This document shows positions 53,890-63,669 of a stretch of DNA of 64,000 bases, piece by piece. Under the pieces are notes generated by a model. It worked only from the letters and a program-made list of their open reading frames with translations. It ran no database searches and was not told where the DNA came from. This DNA is from CAYJAB01 sp964368305 (GTDB lineage Bacteria; Bacillota_I; Bacilli_A; Erysipelotrichales; Erysipelotrichaceae): assembly GCA_964368305.1 (NCBI GenBank), contig CAYJAB010000005.1, positions 8,765 to 72,764 of the forward strand, in the 5' to 3' direction. The translations under genes and the position numbers were made by a program. Each line of letters begins with the position of its first letter. The first letter of the stretch is position 1.

Positions 53890-55134
53890 TTACTTCTTAC
53901 CTACAACCCCATCTACCATTTCCTTATAGTTTTCTATTGAAACTCCTGTCAGTCTTTTCAAGTCCGATAATTTCATCGACTTATAACAAACTTTAACTTG
54001 GCAAACATTTATTAATGATTGCCAAGGATATTGAATAGATTTAATACAATCTACCTCATCCTTTAAAATAATAGAAACTCTTTTATTAAATACCCCATTG
54101 CTTAAAAATATTAAAGTATCATCATATCCGTAAGTCGTTGTACGATATCTAATAAGATAAGCAGGATGTATTTTTTTTACTTCCCCTTGATACATAAACT
54201 TCAAAAATAAACGCTCCCATAACACATTTAACTCCTTATCTTGTATCATCGGAAATACAACTGCCGATTCCCCAAGATCATCATTATAACCAAGTGTACT
54301 AATCATCACAGTTTTTGATTTTATAATTCTTTGAATGATTGTTTGATCTGTTTTTACACTATTAATATGCATCAAATTTATTGACGTCACTTTTTTAATA
54401 ATCAAACCCGTACTCATTTCAATTACATTCTCTTTTTTCTCTACTGTAAAGCCATAGTACTTTATAAAGTTTATAATACCATTTAATAAAAACAACACTA
54501 AAACAACCAATAGTACTGTATATAAATCTTGTTTAAACTCTACACTAATTGCACTTGTAAGATCATACTCATTGATAAAAAAGACAGCACTTACAATAAA
54601 AGCTCCTAATTGAAACCAAGATATTTTTGAAAGTGAAAAAATAATTAAATCTTTATGACTTAATTCATATAACATCTCTGTTTTTATTTCTTGTGTTTCT
54701 TCAGTTAGGACATTATCCTTCAATAGTAACTTTCTAAATTCAAATGCTTCCTCTTTTTTTAATGTTAAAGACAATTTTTCATCAATATCAAGTCCTCTAT
54801 CTATAATGAGTGTTCTAAGAAAGAAGATTTTCTCTACAATTTCTTCTTTTATAGAAATCCCCATTATCTTTTCTAACGGAACTTCAAGCGATGTTTTTCT
54901 AAATACACCAAATTGAATATAAAAAATATCATCCTTCACATAAAACACTTTATTATTCCAAGCCAACATTCCATATACAATCTGTATAATAAAAAAGAAA
55001 ACAACAATTAAAATAGAAGCAATAAAAGACAATCCTAAAATTACATTAAAAAAGAAATAAGTAGGAACCAGTCCCCAAATACTTGATAGTAACTCACGTA
55101 CTAATTGAAGTTTACTCTCCCTGTTTTTCTTCAT
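53890..55134 (-). CDS. PH-domain (bPH2/YdbT-like) membrane protein
   Basis: A 414-residue protein with paired N-terminal helices (about 15-55) and a second helix pair (about 170-215), each followed by a bPH2-type beta domain ('NKVFYVKDDIFYIQFGVFRK', 'YYGFTVEKKENVIEMSTGLI') and a third C-terminal PH-like domain. This is the YdbT layout. In Bacillus subtilis YdbS and YdbT are paired membrane proteins linked to resistance against some bacteriocins. It overlaps the YdbS-like gene by 23 bases. Confidence 0.85.
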   Translation of the reverse strand: MKKNRESKLQLVRELLSSIWGLVPTYFFFNVILGLSFIASILIVVFFFIIQIVYGMLAWNNKVFYVKDDIFYIQFGVFRKTSLEVPLEKIMGISIKEEIVEKIFFLRTLIIDRGLDIDEKLSLTLKKEEAFEFRKLLLKDNVLTEETQEIKTEMLYELSHKDLIIFSLSKISWFQLGAFIVSAVFFINEYDLTSAISVEFKQDLYTVLLVVLVLFLLNGIINFIKYYGFTVEKKENVIEMSTGLIIKKVTSINLMHINSVKTDQTIIQRIIKSKTVMISTLGYNDDLGESAVVFPMIQDKELNVLWERLFLKFMYQGEVKKIHPAYLIRYRTTTYGYDDTLIFLSNGVFNKRVSIILKDEVDCIKSIQYPWQSLINVCQVKVCYKSMKLSDLKRLTGVSIENYKEMVDGVVGKK

Positions 55135-55618
55135 GATCTTCCACCATTAAATTAATATCTTTCAAATAAGTATTTTTTAAAATAAGTTTTATATTATTTA
55201 TCACTTGTTCACTTTCTTTAATATCAATATAATTAAACGCATGATTTTCAGTTAAAGTTTGTATTTTAACTTCAACCAATCCAAACTTATCCAAAACTGG
55301 ATTGGTTACCGTTGTAATATGTTGTATTTTCCCCATTGGAATAACTGTTCTTCTAATAATAAGTCTTCCTTTTTGATATGTCACAGAATTCTCATCAATC
55401 TCATATCTCCACATATATATAAACAGTGCAGGTCCAATAAACACACTATAAACCATAAACAAACCTATCACAATAATCCCTATTCTAATAATATCAATAT
55501 ACTCACTATCCTTCCATAAATACCAAGCAATCGCTATAAATATCGCTGCTATTATAGAGAAGAATAAGTTTTGTAATGTCATATATATTAACACTTTTCT
55601 TCTGATCTTTTTTTTCAT
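55112..55618 (-). CDS. PH-domain (bPH2/YdbS-like) membrane protein
   Basis: A 168-residue protein with two helices (about 10-32 and 38-70) and one bPH2 domain ('WRYEIDENSVTYQKGRLIIR', 'RTVIPMGKIQHITTVTNPVL', 'TLTENHAFNYIDIKE'). Together with the downstream YdbT-like gene it forms the two-gene unit usual in Bacillota. Confidence 0.87.
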   Translation of the reverse strand: MKKKIRRKVLIYMTLQNLFFSIIAAIFIAIAWYLWKDSEYIDIIRIGIIVIGLFMVYSVFIGPALFIYMWRYEIDENSVTYQKGRLIIRRTVIPMGKIQHITTVTNPVLDKFGLVEVKIQTLTENHAFNYIDIKESEQVINNIKLILKNTYLKDINLMVEDHEEKQGE

Positions 55619-55772
55619 ACTACACTCCTTGTATACTTTTACACATTATAGCGCAAAAATGTTTATTCACCAAATTTTGTGTTTTTTAATATTACCAACA
55701 TAAATTTACATCTCGATCTGGTAAAACTTGTAATACTACTATAAAATAAGATCATAGACAAAGGGGGACTGT

Positions 55773-58687
55773 ATGGAAAACGAGATTAAAATGGGTATAG
55801 AAACAGCTCTAATAAACAGAAATTCAAACACAAACAGTTTAGTTAGGCCAGAATTTATCATTAACGATATTAAAAACGGTAAACGTATTGTTGCGAATCT
55901 AACAAAAGAATTGATGAACTGTGATGAATTTTTAATAAGTGTTGCCTTTATAACTTTAAGTGGCATTACGCCACTTCTTCAAGTTTTTGAAGAACTCCAA
56001 AAAAGAGGTATAAAAGGAAAAATTCTTACATCAAATTACTTATACTTTACAGATCCGATTGCACTTGAGAAACTATCAAACTTAAACAATATAGAAATTA
56101 AAATGTATGATTCAAATTTACATAATATTGGATTCCATACAAAAGGTTACATTTTTAAAAAGGAAGACTACTATACTTTTATATTAGGAAGTAGCAATTT
56201 AACTGCAAGTGCTATTACCACAAATAATGAGTGGAATTCTAAACTTGTGTCTCATAAAGAAGGTGAATATGCCTATGAAATTCTCAATGAATTTGATTAC
56301 CTATGGAGTAAAGGAGCATTTTTAGAAACTATTATAGATGCATATAAAATAGATTATAGAAAAAGTAGAGTGAAAACTGTATTAAGCACAAATACAGACG
56401 ATGAAAATATAAATAAAATAACTGCGAATTCTATGCAAAAACAGGTTGTAAGAAATCTAAAAGAGCTTATCGAGGAAGGTGAAGATAAAGGACTTTTAAT
56501 ATCTGCAACAGGTACTGGAAAAACATATGCTGCTGCATTCGCTGCGGAAAGTATAAACCCAAACCGTGTTCTTTTTTTAGTACATCGTGAACAAATTGCA
56601 CGTAAATCGATTAAAAGTTTCAAGAAAATATTTGGTAATTCAAAAACATTTGGACTTCTCTCTGGTAATTCAAAAGATTTTGATCAAGATTATATTTTTT
56701 CAACAATGCAAACGATGTCTAAGGATGAGATTTTATTCAAATTTAAGGAAAATGAATTTGATTTCATTATAATTGATGAAGCACATAGAGTGGGCGCAAA
56801 CAGTTATCAAAAAATAATGAATTACTTCACTCCTAAGTTTTACTTCGGTCTAACCGCATCTCCAGAAAGAACCGACTTATTTAATGTATTCAAGCAATTT
56901 GACAATAATATTATCCATGAGATTCGTTTAAATCAAGCATTGAAAGATGATCTATTATGTCCGTTTCACTACTTTGGAATAAGCGAAATTGACATTGATG
57001 GACAAGTTGACTCTGACGAGTATACGTATTTTAATTCAATTGCATTTGAATCCCGTGTAGAACATGTAATTGAGAAAATAAATTATTATGGCTACTCGGG
57101 AAATCGGGTTAAAGGACTTGTTTTTTGTCGCAACAATAATGAGGCAGCTGCATTCTCTCAATCATTTAATAAAAAAGGATTTAATACTGTATGCTTAGAC
57201 GGCACAAGCTCTCAGGAAAAAAGAGAGGAAGCCATTATAAGACTAACAGAGGATGAATCAAGCAACAGACTTGATTACATATTCTCTGTAGATATATTTA
57301 ACGAAGGTATAGATATTCCTGAAATTAATCAAGTTGTTATGCTTAGACCTACTCAATCCCCTATTATTTTTGTTCAGCAATTAGGAAGAGGTCTTAGGAA
57401 GTTTGAAAATAAGAAATTTGTCGTTATTCTTGATTTTATCGGAAATTATACAAATAATTTTTTAATCCCCATCGCACTCTCAGGTGATCGTTCATACAAT
57501 AAAGACAATGTACGACTTTATGTTTCAGAAGGGAATAAAATTATACCTGGATCTTCAACAATCAATTTTGATGAAATATCCAAGAAGAGAATTTTTGAGT
57601 CAATTGATAGTGCTAATTTTAATGACAGTCACTTGATCAAAGACGCTTATGTTCAATTTAAATATAAGCTTGGTAGAATACCAACTTTATGTGAGTTTAT
57701 TAAACATGAAGAATTAGATCCTCAAAGAATTTTCGATAATAAGAGTTTTGGATCGTATCATACTTTCTTAAAGAAAAATGAAGATGAGTATACTATAGAA
57801 TTTACAAAAATAGAAGAAGAAATTATAGAGTTTGTATCTAAAAAGATTGCCAATGGAAAAAGAATACAAGAGATTTTACTATTTAAGCTTATATTGATGA
57901 ACGAACCAAATTTATTTTCAACTTGGAAAAAAATGTTATATGAAAAATACCATATTGAATTAAGCGAAATAAATAGAATAAATGTTTACAATATTCTTAC
58001 GAATAATTTTACACAGGGAACAGGTAAGTCAACTTATGCAAATTGTGTATTTATTGAAAATATGGATAACTATACGATTTCCAANNNNNNNNNNATTTTA
58101 AATCACTTCTTAATAACACTCAATTTAAAAGTTGTTTACAGGATTTGATCGAATACGCTTTATTAAAGTATACTGCTAAATACAATAACAGATATGAAGA
58201 TACTGATTTTGTTTTATATGAAAAATATACCTATGCCGATGTGTGTCGTTTACTATCTTGGGAAAAAGGAGAAGTAGCACAAAATATTGGAGGGTATAAA
58301 TTCGATAAGAAAACAGCCACTTATCCAGTATTTATAAACTATGATAAACATGAGGGTATCAATGCCTCTATCAACTATGAAGACAGATTTATTTCAAAAA
58401 ATACACTCATCGCAATTTCAAAATCAGGTAGAACTGCACAATCAGAAGATGTTAGAACTGCATTGAATGCTAAATTATTAAATATCTCAATGCATTTATT
58501 TGTTAGAAAAAATAAAGACGATAAAACCTCTAAAGAGTTTTATTATTTAGGTAAAATTACCGCAACTGGCGACTATAATGAATTTATTTTAAATAACACA
58601 AAGAAAAAAGCAGTAGAAATTGTATATAATTTAAACTCTCCAGTTAGAGATGACATATATGATTTTATAACAGGAGGTATCCAATGA
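55773..58687 (+). CDS. Phospholipase-D-like/DEAD helicase/DUF3427 protein, interrupted by an assembly gap
   Basis: Order of domains: PLD-type nuclease (about 30-185; 'FHTKGYIFKKED' with H-x-K, then 'LGSSNLTASA'), superfamily 2 helicase (about 210-570; Walker A 'ATGTGKT', DEAH box 'IIIDEAHRVG', 'LTASPER', 'VQQLGRGLRKFE'), and a DUF3427-type C-terminal region. Ten N at 58085-58094 break the gene. Before the gap the frame is +3, but after it the coherent reading ('FKSLLNNTQFKSCLQDLIEY' joined to 'ALLKYTAKYNNR') is in another frame, so the gap has the wrong length rather than the gene being broken. The family acts on DNA; members occur in defence or repair loci. The following NUDIX gene overlaps by 4 bases. 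Confidence 0.8.
58085..58094. other. Assembly gap of 10 N
   Basis: Run of undetermined bases inside the helicase gene. The number is likely a placeholder, because the frame on the two sides does not agree. Confidence 0.98.
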
Positions 58688-59079
58688 GAGAAGTAGAAGT
58701 TGTCGCAGCAATTATCGTTAAGGACAAAAAAGTATTAGCAACCAAAAGACTTGAAGGAGAGTTTGATGGAATGTGGGAATTTCCAGGTGGTAAAATTGAA
58801 AAAAATGAAACTCACCCACAGGCATTAATTAGAGAAATACGTGAGGAGCTTGAATCAGATATTATCGTAAATGACTTCTTATGTACAATTCACCACACTT
58901 ACTCGACATTCAAATTAGTAATGCATTGTTATATATGTTCAATACAAAATAATTGTTTTGTATTGAATAACCATAGTGATTATAAATGGTTAGAAATTAA
59001 TACACTTCATCATTTGGTCGATTGGATCGAAGCAGACATTAAAATATTAGATTATATACAGCAATACAACAATAAATGA
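58684..59079 (+). CDS. NUDIX hydrolase (MutT-like (d)NTP pyrophosphohydrolase)
   Basis: A 131-residue protein with a full NUDIX box: G-G-K-I-E-K-N-E-x7-R-E-I-R-E-E-L. The N-terminal 'VEVVAAIIVKDKKVLATKRL' and 'GMWEFPGGKIE' are characteristic of 8-oxo-dGTP diphosphatases of the MutT group. Its ATG overlaps the end of the PLD/helicase gene (ATGA), so the two are translationally coupled and may act together. Confidence 0.9.
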   Translation: MREVEVVAAIIVKDKKVLATKRLEGEFDGMWEFPGGKIEKNETHPQALIREIREELESDIIVNDFLCTIHHTYSTFKLVMHCYICSIQNNCFVLNNHSDYKWLEINTLHHLVDWIEADIKILDYIQQYNNK

Positions 59080-59095
59080 CCCACTTTAATTTTAA

Positions 59096-59131
59096 AAAAA
59101 AAAGGATGTATCTTATGATATATCCTTTTTT
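59096..59131. terminator. Bidirectional terminator between the NUDIX gene and lipoprotein gene
   Basis: AAAAAAGGATGTAT pairs (with G-T) to ATATATCCTTTTTT, flanked by an A-run on the left and a T-run on the right; genes on the two sides converge here. Confidence 0.75.
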
Positions 59132-59151
59132 ACTTATCTATAAATATAATA

Positions 59152-59742
59152 TTATTGATTATCTAATGTTTTTTCTTCCCAATCAAGATAAGCTAAGATA
59201 CCTTCATAGTATAACTCGATACTATCTTTTCCTTGTAGGCCTATACCTAAATCAAGGCTATTACTATCAGCGTTATAATCATGATCTTCTACTATCCCTG
59301 TTAAAATCACATAAAACAACTCGTTATTCTCAAATGTTAAGTTTATTTGCATATCACTATCATAGACATAACCAATCGCTACTTCCATTGTGTCATTTGT
59401 AGATATGATTTCATCAATATATATCTCTTCTACTCCCACACTTTGTAAGATGCTTTCATTATTAGAAATTTCTTCATCTGTATGCCCATATTCACTAAAC
59501 CCACCTAGACCCATCACTACATCTTTTGTCGCTATGATCTTTCCTGACATTTCAATTTCAGTTATCATTGTTCTTACTTTTACTCCATCAATTCTTCTTG
59601 TTAATGGTACTATTTCTCTTTTGCCATCTTCCTTCACTCTATTCGTTGTGATTTCACTTGTATCAGTAAATTCATCTGTACTCTTCTCACTCATTTCACA
59701 CCCACTAAACATTAATAGTAAAGCCAAAAATAATATTTTCAT
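59152..59742 (-). CDS. Lipoprotein of unknown function
   Basis: A 196-residue protein with signal peptide and lipobox ('MKILFLALLLMFSGC'; Cys15), then a Ser/Thr/Glu-rich spacer and a beta-rich mature part ('VKVRTMITEIEMSGKIIATK', 'NDTMEVAIGYVYDSDMQINL'). No family recognised. I chose the ATG at 59742 because GGAGGAG lies upstream and the signal peptide starts there; the frame opens earlier at 59778. Confidence 0.75.
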   Translation of the reverse strand: MKILFLALLLMFSGCEMSEKSTDEFTDTSEITTNRVKEDGKREIVPLTRRIDGVKVRTMITEIEMSGKIIATKDVVMGLGGFSEYGHTDEEISNNESILQSVGVEEIYIDEIISTNDTMEVAIGYVYDSDMQINLTFENNELFYVILTGIVEDHDYNADSNSLDLGIGLQGKDSIELYYEGILAYLDWEEKTLDNQ

Positions 59743-59802
59743 TGCTTCTCCTCCATCGTCAGTCGCTGAACTGCTCATCTTTCTTTTTTTGTCTTTTTAA
59801 TA

Positions 59803-60205
59803 CAATTATAATATGTATTTTTCTTTGAACATATTATTTTCAAAGTCCCCTATATACTCTATCTCCATTACATATTTCTTCTTTTACATTCTCAATTTTA
59901 TTCTTATCTACTATAATAGATTTTTTATCTTTATACTTGATTTTATTAAAAGGTGCTATTTTCTAAATCTATCAATTTTTTATTTTTAAATTTGCCATTA
60001 CAATATACACGAGAGATACTCTTTTTTTAATTATTCCATAAAAATTTTTCTAATTCTACATAATATTTCCCCTTTTACTGATATTTTAATAGTATCAAAA
60101 TAATAAATCTGGTACAAGTTTAAATATAAATGTCTTATTATTACTCATTTTTTTATATCTATTATTTTAAAATAAAACTAATATTATTTTTTTATTAGAT
60201 TTTTG
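59803..60205. other. AT-rich intergenic region with a possible gene remnant
   Basis: About 400 bases without an intact gene. On the minus strand, 59840-59962 is open for 41 codons and reads coding-like ('YKDKKSIIVDKNKIENVKEE', then 'ICNGDRVYRGL' and stop), but has no start with ribosome site. It may be the end of a decayed gene. The rest is mainly poly-T/A tracts, with nothing else recognised. Confidence 0.35.
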
Positions 60206-60234
60206 TTGACAATTTGTTTAATGAAATGTATAGT
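60206..60234 (+). promoter_or_regulatory. Sigma-A promoter of the YtrA-type operon
   Basis: TTGACA (60206-60211), 17-base spacer, TATAGT (60229-60234), 64 bases upstream of the TTG start. Confidence 0.8.
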
Positions 60235-60257
60235 GTACTTATTCAATAAGTACACTA
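60231..60257. promoter_or_regulatory. 27-bp near-perfect operator dyad of the YtrA-type regulator
   Basis: TAGTGTACTTATT and its exact complement separated by one base. It overlaps the -10 box and the start site, so a bound dimer would block transcription of the regulator and ABC genes. Confidence 0.8.
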
Positions 60258-60297
60258 AGTATATATAGTACATTTTATTGAATACAGGAGGTATATT

Positions 60298-60672
60298 TTG
60301 GAAATTATTATTAGTACTAATACAAACAAACCAATTTATGAGCAGATAACTTCTCAAATGAAAGCAATGATAATGAGAGAAGAACTAAAACCAGGAGATG
60401 CGATACCTTCTATGCGTTCTTTAGCTAAAACGATTCACGTAAGTGTTATAACTGTACAAAAAGCTTACGAGGATTTAACTAGAGATGGATTTATAGAAAC
60501 AACTGTTGGTAAAGGGAGTTTTGTTGCGGCACAAAACACTCAATTTATTCAAGAAGAAAAACAAAAGATAGTAGAAGAGCATTTAATCAAAGCAGTAGAA
60601 GTAGCTAAAACAAATGGGATTAAACTTGAAAAACTACAAGATTTAATTAGCATCTTTTATTATGATGAATAG
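60298..60672 (+). CDS. GntR family (YtrA subfamily) transcriptional regulator
   Basis: A 124-residue protein with a winged helix ('LKPGDAIPSMRSLAKTIHVS', 'VITVQKAYEDLTRDGFIETT') and a short helical tail instead of a large effector domain, as in YtrA. It starts with TTG at 60298 after GGAGGTATATTT. It leads an operon with an ABC ATPase and an ABC-2 type permease, the layout of the ytrAB(CDE)-like, cell-wall-antibiotic-inducible systems, and probably binds the dyad that overlaps its promoter. Confidence 0.9.
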   Translation: MEIIISTNTNKPIYEQITSQMKAMIMREELKPGDAIPSMRSLAKTIHVSVITVQKAYEDLTRDGFIETTVGKGSFVAAQNTQFIQEEKQKIVEEHLIKAVEVAKTNGIKLEKLQDLISIFYYDE

Positions 60673-60717
60673 ACTTTATTTTATTATCGTTATTTTATAA
60701 CACTAGGAGGAAATTTT

Positions 60718-61581
60718 ATGAGTTACAGCTTAGAAGTTAACAATCTTTGTAAAACATATAAAGACCATGACTTTAAATTAGATAACATACACCTAAAAGT
60801 CCCAACAGGTTCGATTGTTGGATTTGTAGGTAAAAATGGTGCAGGTAAAAGCACAACTATTAATGCACTATTAAACATGATACAAAGAGATAGTGGCAGT
60901 ATTAAATTTTTCGGTAAAGAAATGCTAGATTTAGATAGAAACATTCGAAATGACATTGGTGTTGTGTTTGATAGTATTAACTTTTCAGGGGAATTAACAC
61001 CTATAAAATTAGAAAAAGTATTATCAGAAATATATGATTATTGGAATCGTGAGCAATTTTTTAAATATATGAATATCTTACAGATTCCTACTGAGAAAAA
61101 GATAAAAGAGTTCTCTAGAGGAATGTCTATGAAGCTTTCTATTTGTGTAGCATTATCACACAATGCAAAGCTTTTAATATTAGATGAGGCTACGGGTGGA
61201 CTTGATCCTGTAATTAGAGAGGTTGTACTTGATCTTTTCTTAGAGTTTGTAGAAAATGAAAATCATTCAATTTTTATTTCTTCTCATATCTCAAGTGAGC
61301 TTGAAAAAATTGCGGATTATATTACATTTATCAATGACGGAAAAATCATATTAACAGAGAAAAAAGATACGCTTATTTATGAATATGGAATTGCTAGAAT
61401 GAAGGAAGCTGATTTTGAAAAGTTACAAAAATGTGATTATTTAAACTATAGAAAAAGAGGATTACAAATTGAAGTTTTGGTTACTAACAAAAATACTTTT
61501 ACTTCTTTATATCCTGATATTATTGTAGACAACTCAACAATAGATGAAATCTTATCACTACTAACAATGGAGGTTGCGTAA
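60718..61581 (+). CDS. ABC transporter ATPase (YtrB-like)
   Basis: A 287-residue ATPase: Walker A 'GKNGAGKS', signature 'FSRGMSMKL' (changed from LSGGQ, as is usual in this group), Walker B 'LLILDEATGGLD', switch His 'SSHISSELE'. The C-terminal 75 residues form a domain typical of drug-export ATPases (CcmA/YtrB type). It follows the regulator by 45 bases and precedes its permease by 2. Confidence 0.92.
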   Translation: MSYSLEVNNLCKTYKDHDFKLDNIHLKVPTGSIVGFVGKNGAGKSTTINALLNMIQRDSGSIKFFGKEMLDLDRNIRNDIGVVFDSINFSGELTPIKLEKVLSEIYDYWNREQFFKYMNILQIPTEKKIKEFSRGMSMKLSICVALSHNAKLLILDEATGGLDPVIREVVLDLFLEFVENENHSIFISSHISSELEKIADYITFINDGKIILTEKKDTLIYEYGIARMKEADFEKLQKCDYLNYRKRGLQIEVLVTNKNTFTSLYPDIIVDNSTIDEILSLLTMEVA

Positions 61582-61583
61582 TT

Positions 61584-62240
61584 ATGAAAGGATTAATAAG
61601 AAATAACTTTTATATGGTATTAGGAAGTATCATTCCTTTATCAATACTTGGCCTTATCCTTATTGTTTCATTAGTTATAACCGGTTTTATAAATTATGAT
61701 ATTGGTCCTTACCTTCCAATGGCAATTGGGGGATTAGTCGGAGGGTTTGGTGCCCTTGTCGGCACAATGGCTCAAAAAGATACAAATTCAAAATGGAATA
61801 GATTTGAATTAACACTTCCTGTTAAACGCAGTGATATTATGAAGTCAAAATATATCTCATCTACTTTATTTATATGTCTTGGAATAATGTTATCCACTTC
61901 ATTAGCAATTATCTATTATATATTATTTGGTGGAGAACTTATAGATAGAATGATCTTTACACTTAACTTTTCTATATGTTTTTCATTAGGACTTAGTGCA
62001 TTTTTCATCCCTTTAATAACACAATTTGGCACAGAAAAAAATGAACTATTACTTCTAATATCAGTCGCTTTATCTTTATTATTATATTTTTTATTTAATA
62101 TGTCATTCTTCAAATTTATGCCAGTTGAAATGTATGGAAATACATTTATCTATACCATTATACTTGTAATAACTAATATTATATTATTGATAATGTCTTA
62201 TCATTTATCAACTTACATCTATTCTAAAAAAGATATTTAA
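61584..62240 (+). CDS. ABC-2 type transporter permease
   Basis: A 218-residue protein with six hydrophobic segments; 'SKWNRFELTLPVKRSDIMKS' between the second and third is typical of the ABC2_membrane_5 family. It partners the upstream ATPase. Substrate is unknown. Confidence 0.85.
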   Translation: MKGLIRNNFYMVLGSIIPLSILGLILIVSLVITGFINYDIGPYLPMAIGGLVGGFGALVGTMAQKDTNSKWNRFELTLPVKRSDIMKSKYISSTLFICLGIMLSTSLAIIYYILFGGELIDRMIFTLNFSICFSLGLSAFFIPLITQFGTEKNELLLLISVALSLLLYFLFNMSFFKFMPVEMYGNTFIYTIILVITNIILLIMSYHLSTYIYSKKDI

Positions 62241-62243
62241 ATT

Positions 62244-62285
62244 AAAATAGACCATCCCCAAATGTGAGTAATGGTCTATTTTTTA
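62244..62285 (+). terminator. Terminator of the YtrA-type operon
   Basis: AAAATAGACCAT and its exact complement with a 15-base loop, then TTTT. Confidence 0.85.
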
Positions 62286-62368
62286 TGCAATTCTTATGTA
62301 ATTAGCCTATTATTTCTTTCTCTTAGCGTGGTATAAAAAAAAAAGAGAGTATTTTTATAGGAGGAAAT

Positions 62369-63025
62369 ATGTCTGAAGAAAAGAAAAAAGTAAGTTTTAC
62401 AAGTAAGTTAATAACTATAATAAGCGGACTAAGCACTTTAGCAAAATTATTGATTGCGGTTGCTGTTTTAGTTGTAGTTGTGCTAGTAGGCTATAAGGTG
62501 AATGAAGTACTGTCGCCAAAACCTGTTGAACAATTTAACACATCATCACTTGAAGAAATCATTGATGTGAGTGAATTATCAACATTTGTTGCTGTGTATA
62601 ATGGAGTAGCAATTAAATATGATGATAAAAATGATGAGAAAGTGGATTATTACACTTATTATGAAGCAAGTGTAAAGGTAGGAATTGACTTTACTGAAAT
62701 CAAATATGAAAATCTAAAAGAGGAACGTATCATTAAGGTAACTTTACCACCAATCACAATTACAGATACAGACGTTGACATTTCTACATTGGAATTTATG
62801 TTTATCGATGCTAAATCTGAAACAGATACAGTAGTTGAACAAGCATATAACCTATGTTATGACGATCTTAAAGAAGAAGTTAAAAAAGAATTTGCTATTA
62901 TTGAATTAGGGGAACAAAACGCTATTAAAACAATTGAAGCTTTGATTATTCCATTTGCAAATGAATTTGGAAACGACTATTCAATCGAAGTAGGATTTAT
63001 GGAGGATAACCATGAAGAAAACTAG
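62369..63025 (+). CDS. DUF4230 membrane protein
   Basis: A 218-residue protein with one membrane helix (about 24-45, 'LIAVAVLVVVVLVGYKV') and an extracytoplasmic DUF4230 domain ('DVSELSTFVAVYNGVAIKY', 'YYEASVKVGIDFTEIKYE', 'IKVTLPPITITDTDVD'). Function of the family is unknown. GGAGGAAAT precedes the start. Its stop overlaps the next gene, a lipoprotein of the same family, by 14 bases. Confidence 0.8.
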   Translation: MSEEKKKVSFTSKLITIISGLSTLAKLLIAVAVLVVVVLVGYKVNEVLSPKPVEQFNTSSLEEIIDVSELSTFVAVYNGVAIKYDDKNDEKVDYYTYYEASVKVGIDFTEIKYENLKEERIIKVTLPPITITDTDVDISTLEFMFIDAKSETDTVVEQAYNLCYDDLKEEVKKEFAIIELGEQNAIKTIEALIIPFANEFGNDYSIEVGFMEDNHEEN

Positions 63026-63593
63026 TATTATACTTTTATTACTTTTACTATTATTTGTTAGTGCATGTAGTCCACAGGGGGAAGATAACAACGCTACTTT
63101 AGAAGTAGATGATATGATGGCTATTTCTGAACTAGCTGTTATGGAATGTTATTTCCACAATGTAGCTAGAGTAAGCGAAGACGATGTAGAAGGCTTCCTA
63201 TTTTGGAAAAAAGATAGAAACTTTTGGATTGAATACAGCGGAATTGTATCTATAGGATTTGATACAGCGTTAATTACATTTGAAGTTAATGGGCAAGATA
63301 TTACAATTTCACTACCACGTGCAAAAGTATTAAGTAGTCAAGTTGATCAAAATTCACTTACTGAGGATTCATATTATTATGCTGCAAATTCAGCAAAAGC
63401 AAATGCTGAAGTACAAAAAGAAGCATTGACTGAAGCACAACGTCAAATGGTTGAGGTTGCTAAAAAAGACAGAACATTACTACATGAAGCTGAAAGACGT
63501 ATCCAGGAGCTATTGACAGATTATGTTGAGAATATTGGACAACTTTCTGAAACTGAGTATACTCTTACATTCGCTTTTATTGAAGATAAATAA
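63012..63593 (+). CDS. DUF4230 lipoprotein
   Basis: A 193-residue protein with lipobox (MKKTSIILLLLLLLFVSAC; Cys19) and a DUF4230 domain ('ISELAVMECYFHNVARVSE', 'FWIEYSGIVSIGFDTALITF', 'ITISLPRAKVLSSQVD', 'LTDYVENIG'). It is coupled to the upstream membrane-anchored homologue, so one protein may be the partner of the other. Confidence 0.8.
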   Translation: MKKTSIILLLLLLLFVSACSPQGEDNNATLEVDDMMAISELAVMECYFHNVARVSEDDVEGFLFWKKDRNFWIEYSGIVSIGFDTALITFEVNGQDITISLPRAKVLSSQVDQNSLTEDSYYYAANSAKANAEVQKEALTEAQRQMVEVAKKDRTLLHEAERRIQELLTDYVENIGQLSETEYTLTFAFIEDK

Positions 63594-63642
63594 GAATATT
63601 ACTATTATATATTACTTAAAAATTAATATATGGATTTTACAC

Positions 63643-63669
63643 AAAAACAGAGCTTTCAGCTCTGTTTTT
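63643..63669 (+). terminator. Terminator of the DUF4230 pair
   Basis: AAAAACAGAGCT and its exact complement with loop TTC; the right arm ends in TTTTT. Confidence 0.9.

Noticed and set aside
55739..55966. Minus-strand frame opposite the start of the PLD/helicase gene
   Set aside because: No ribosome site and complete overlap with a well-supported gene.
59390..59800. Plus-strand frame opposite the lipoprotein at 59152-59742
   Set aside because: The minus-strand gene has a lipobox, signal peptide and ribosome site; this is its shadow.
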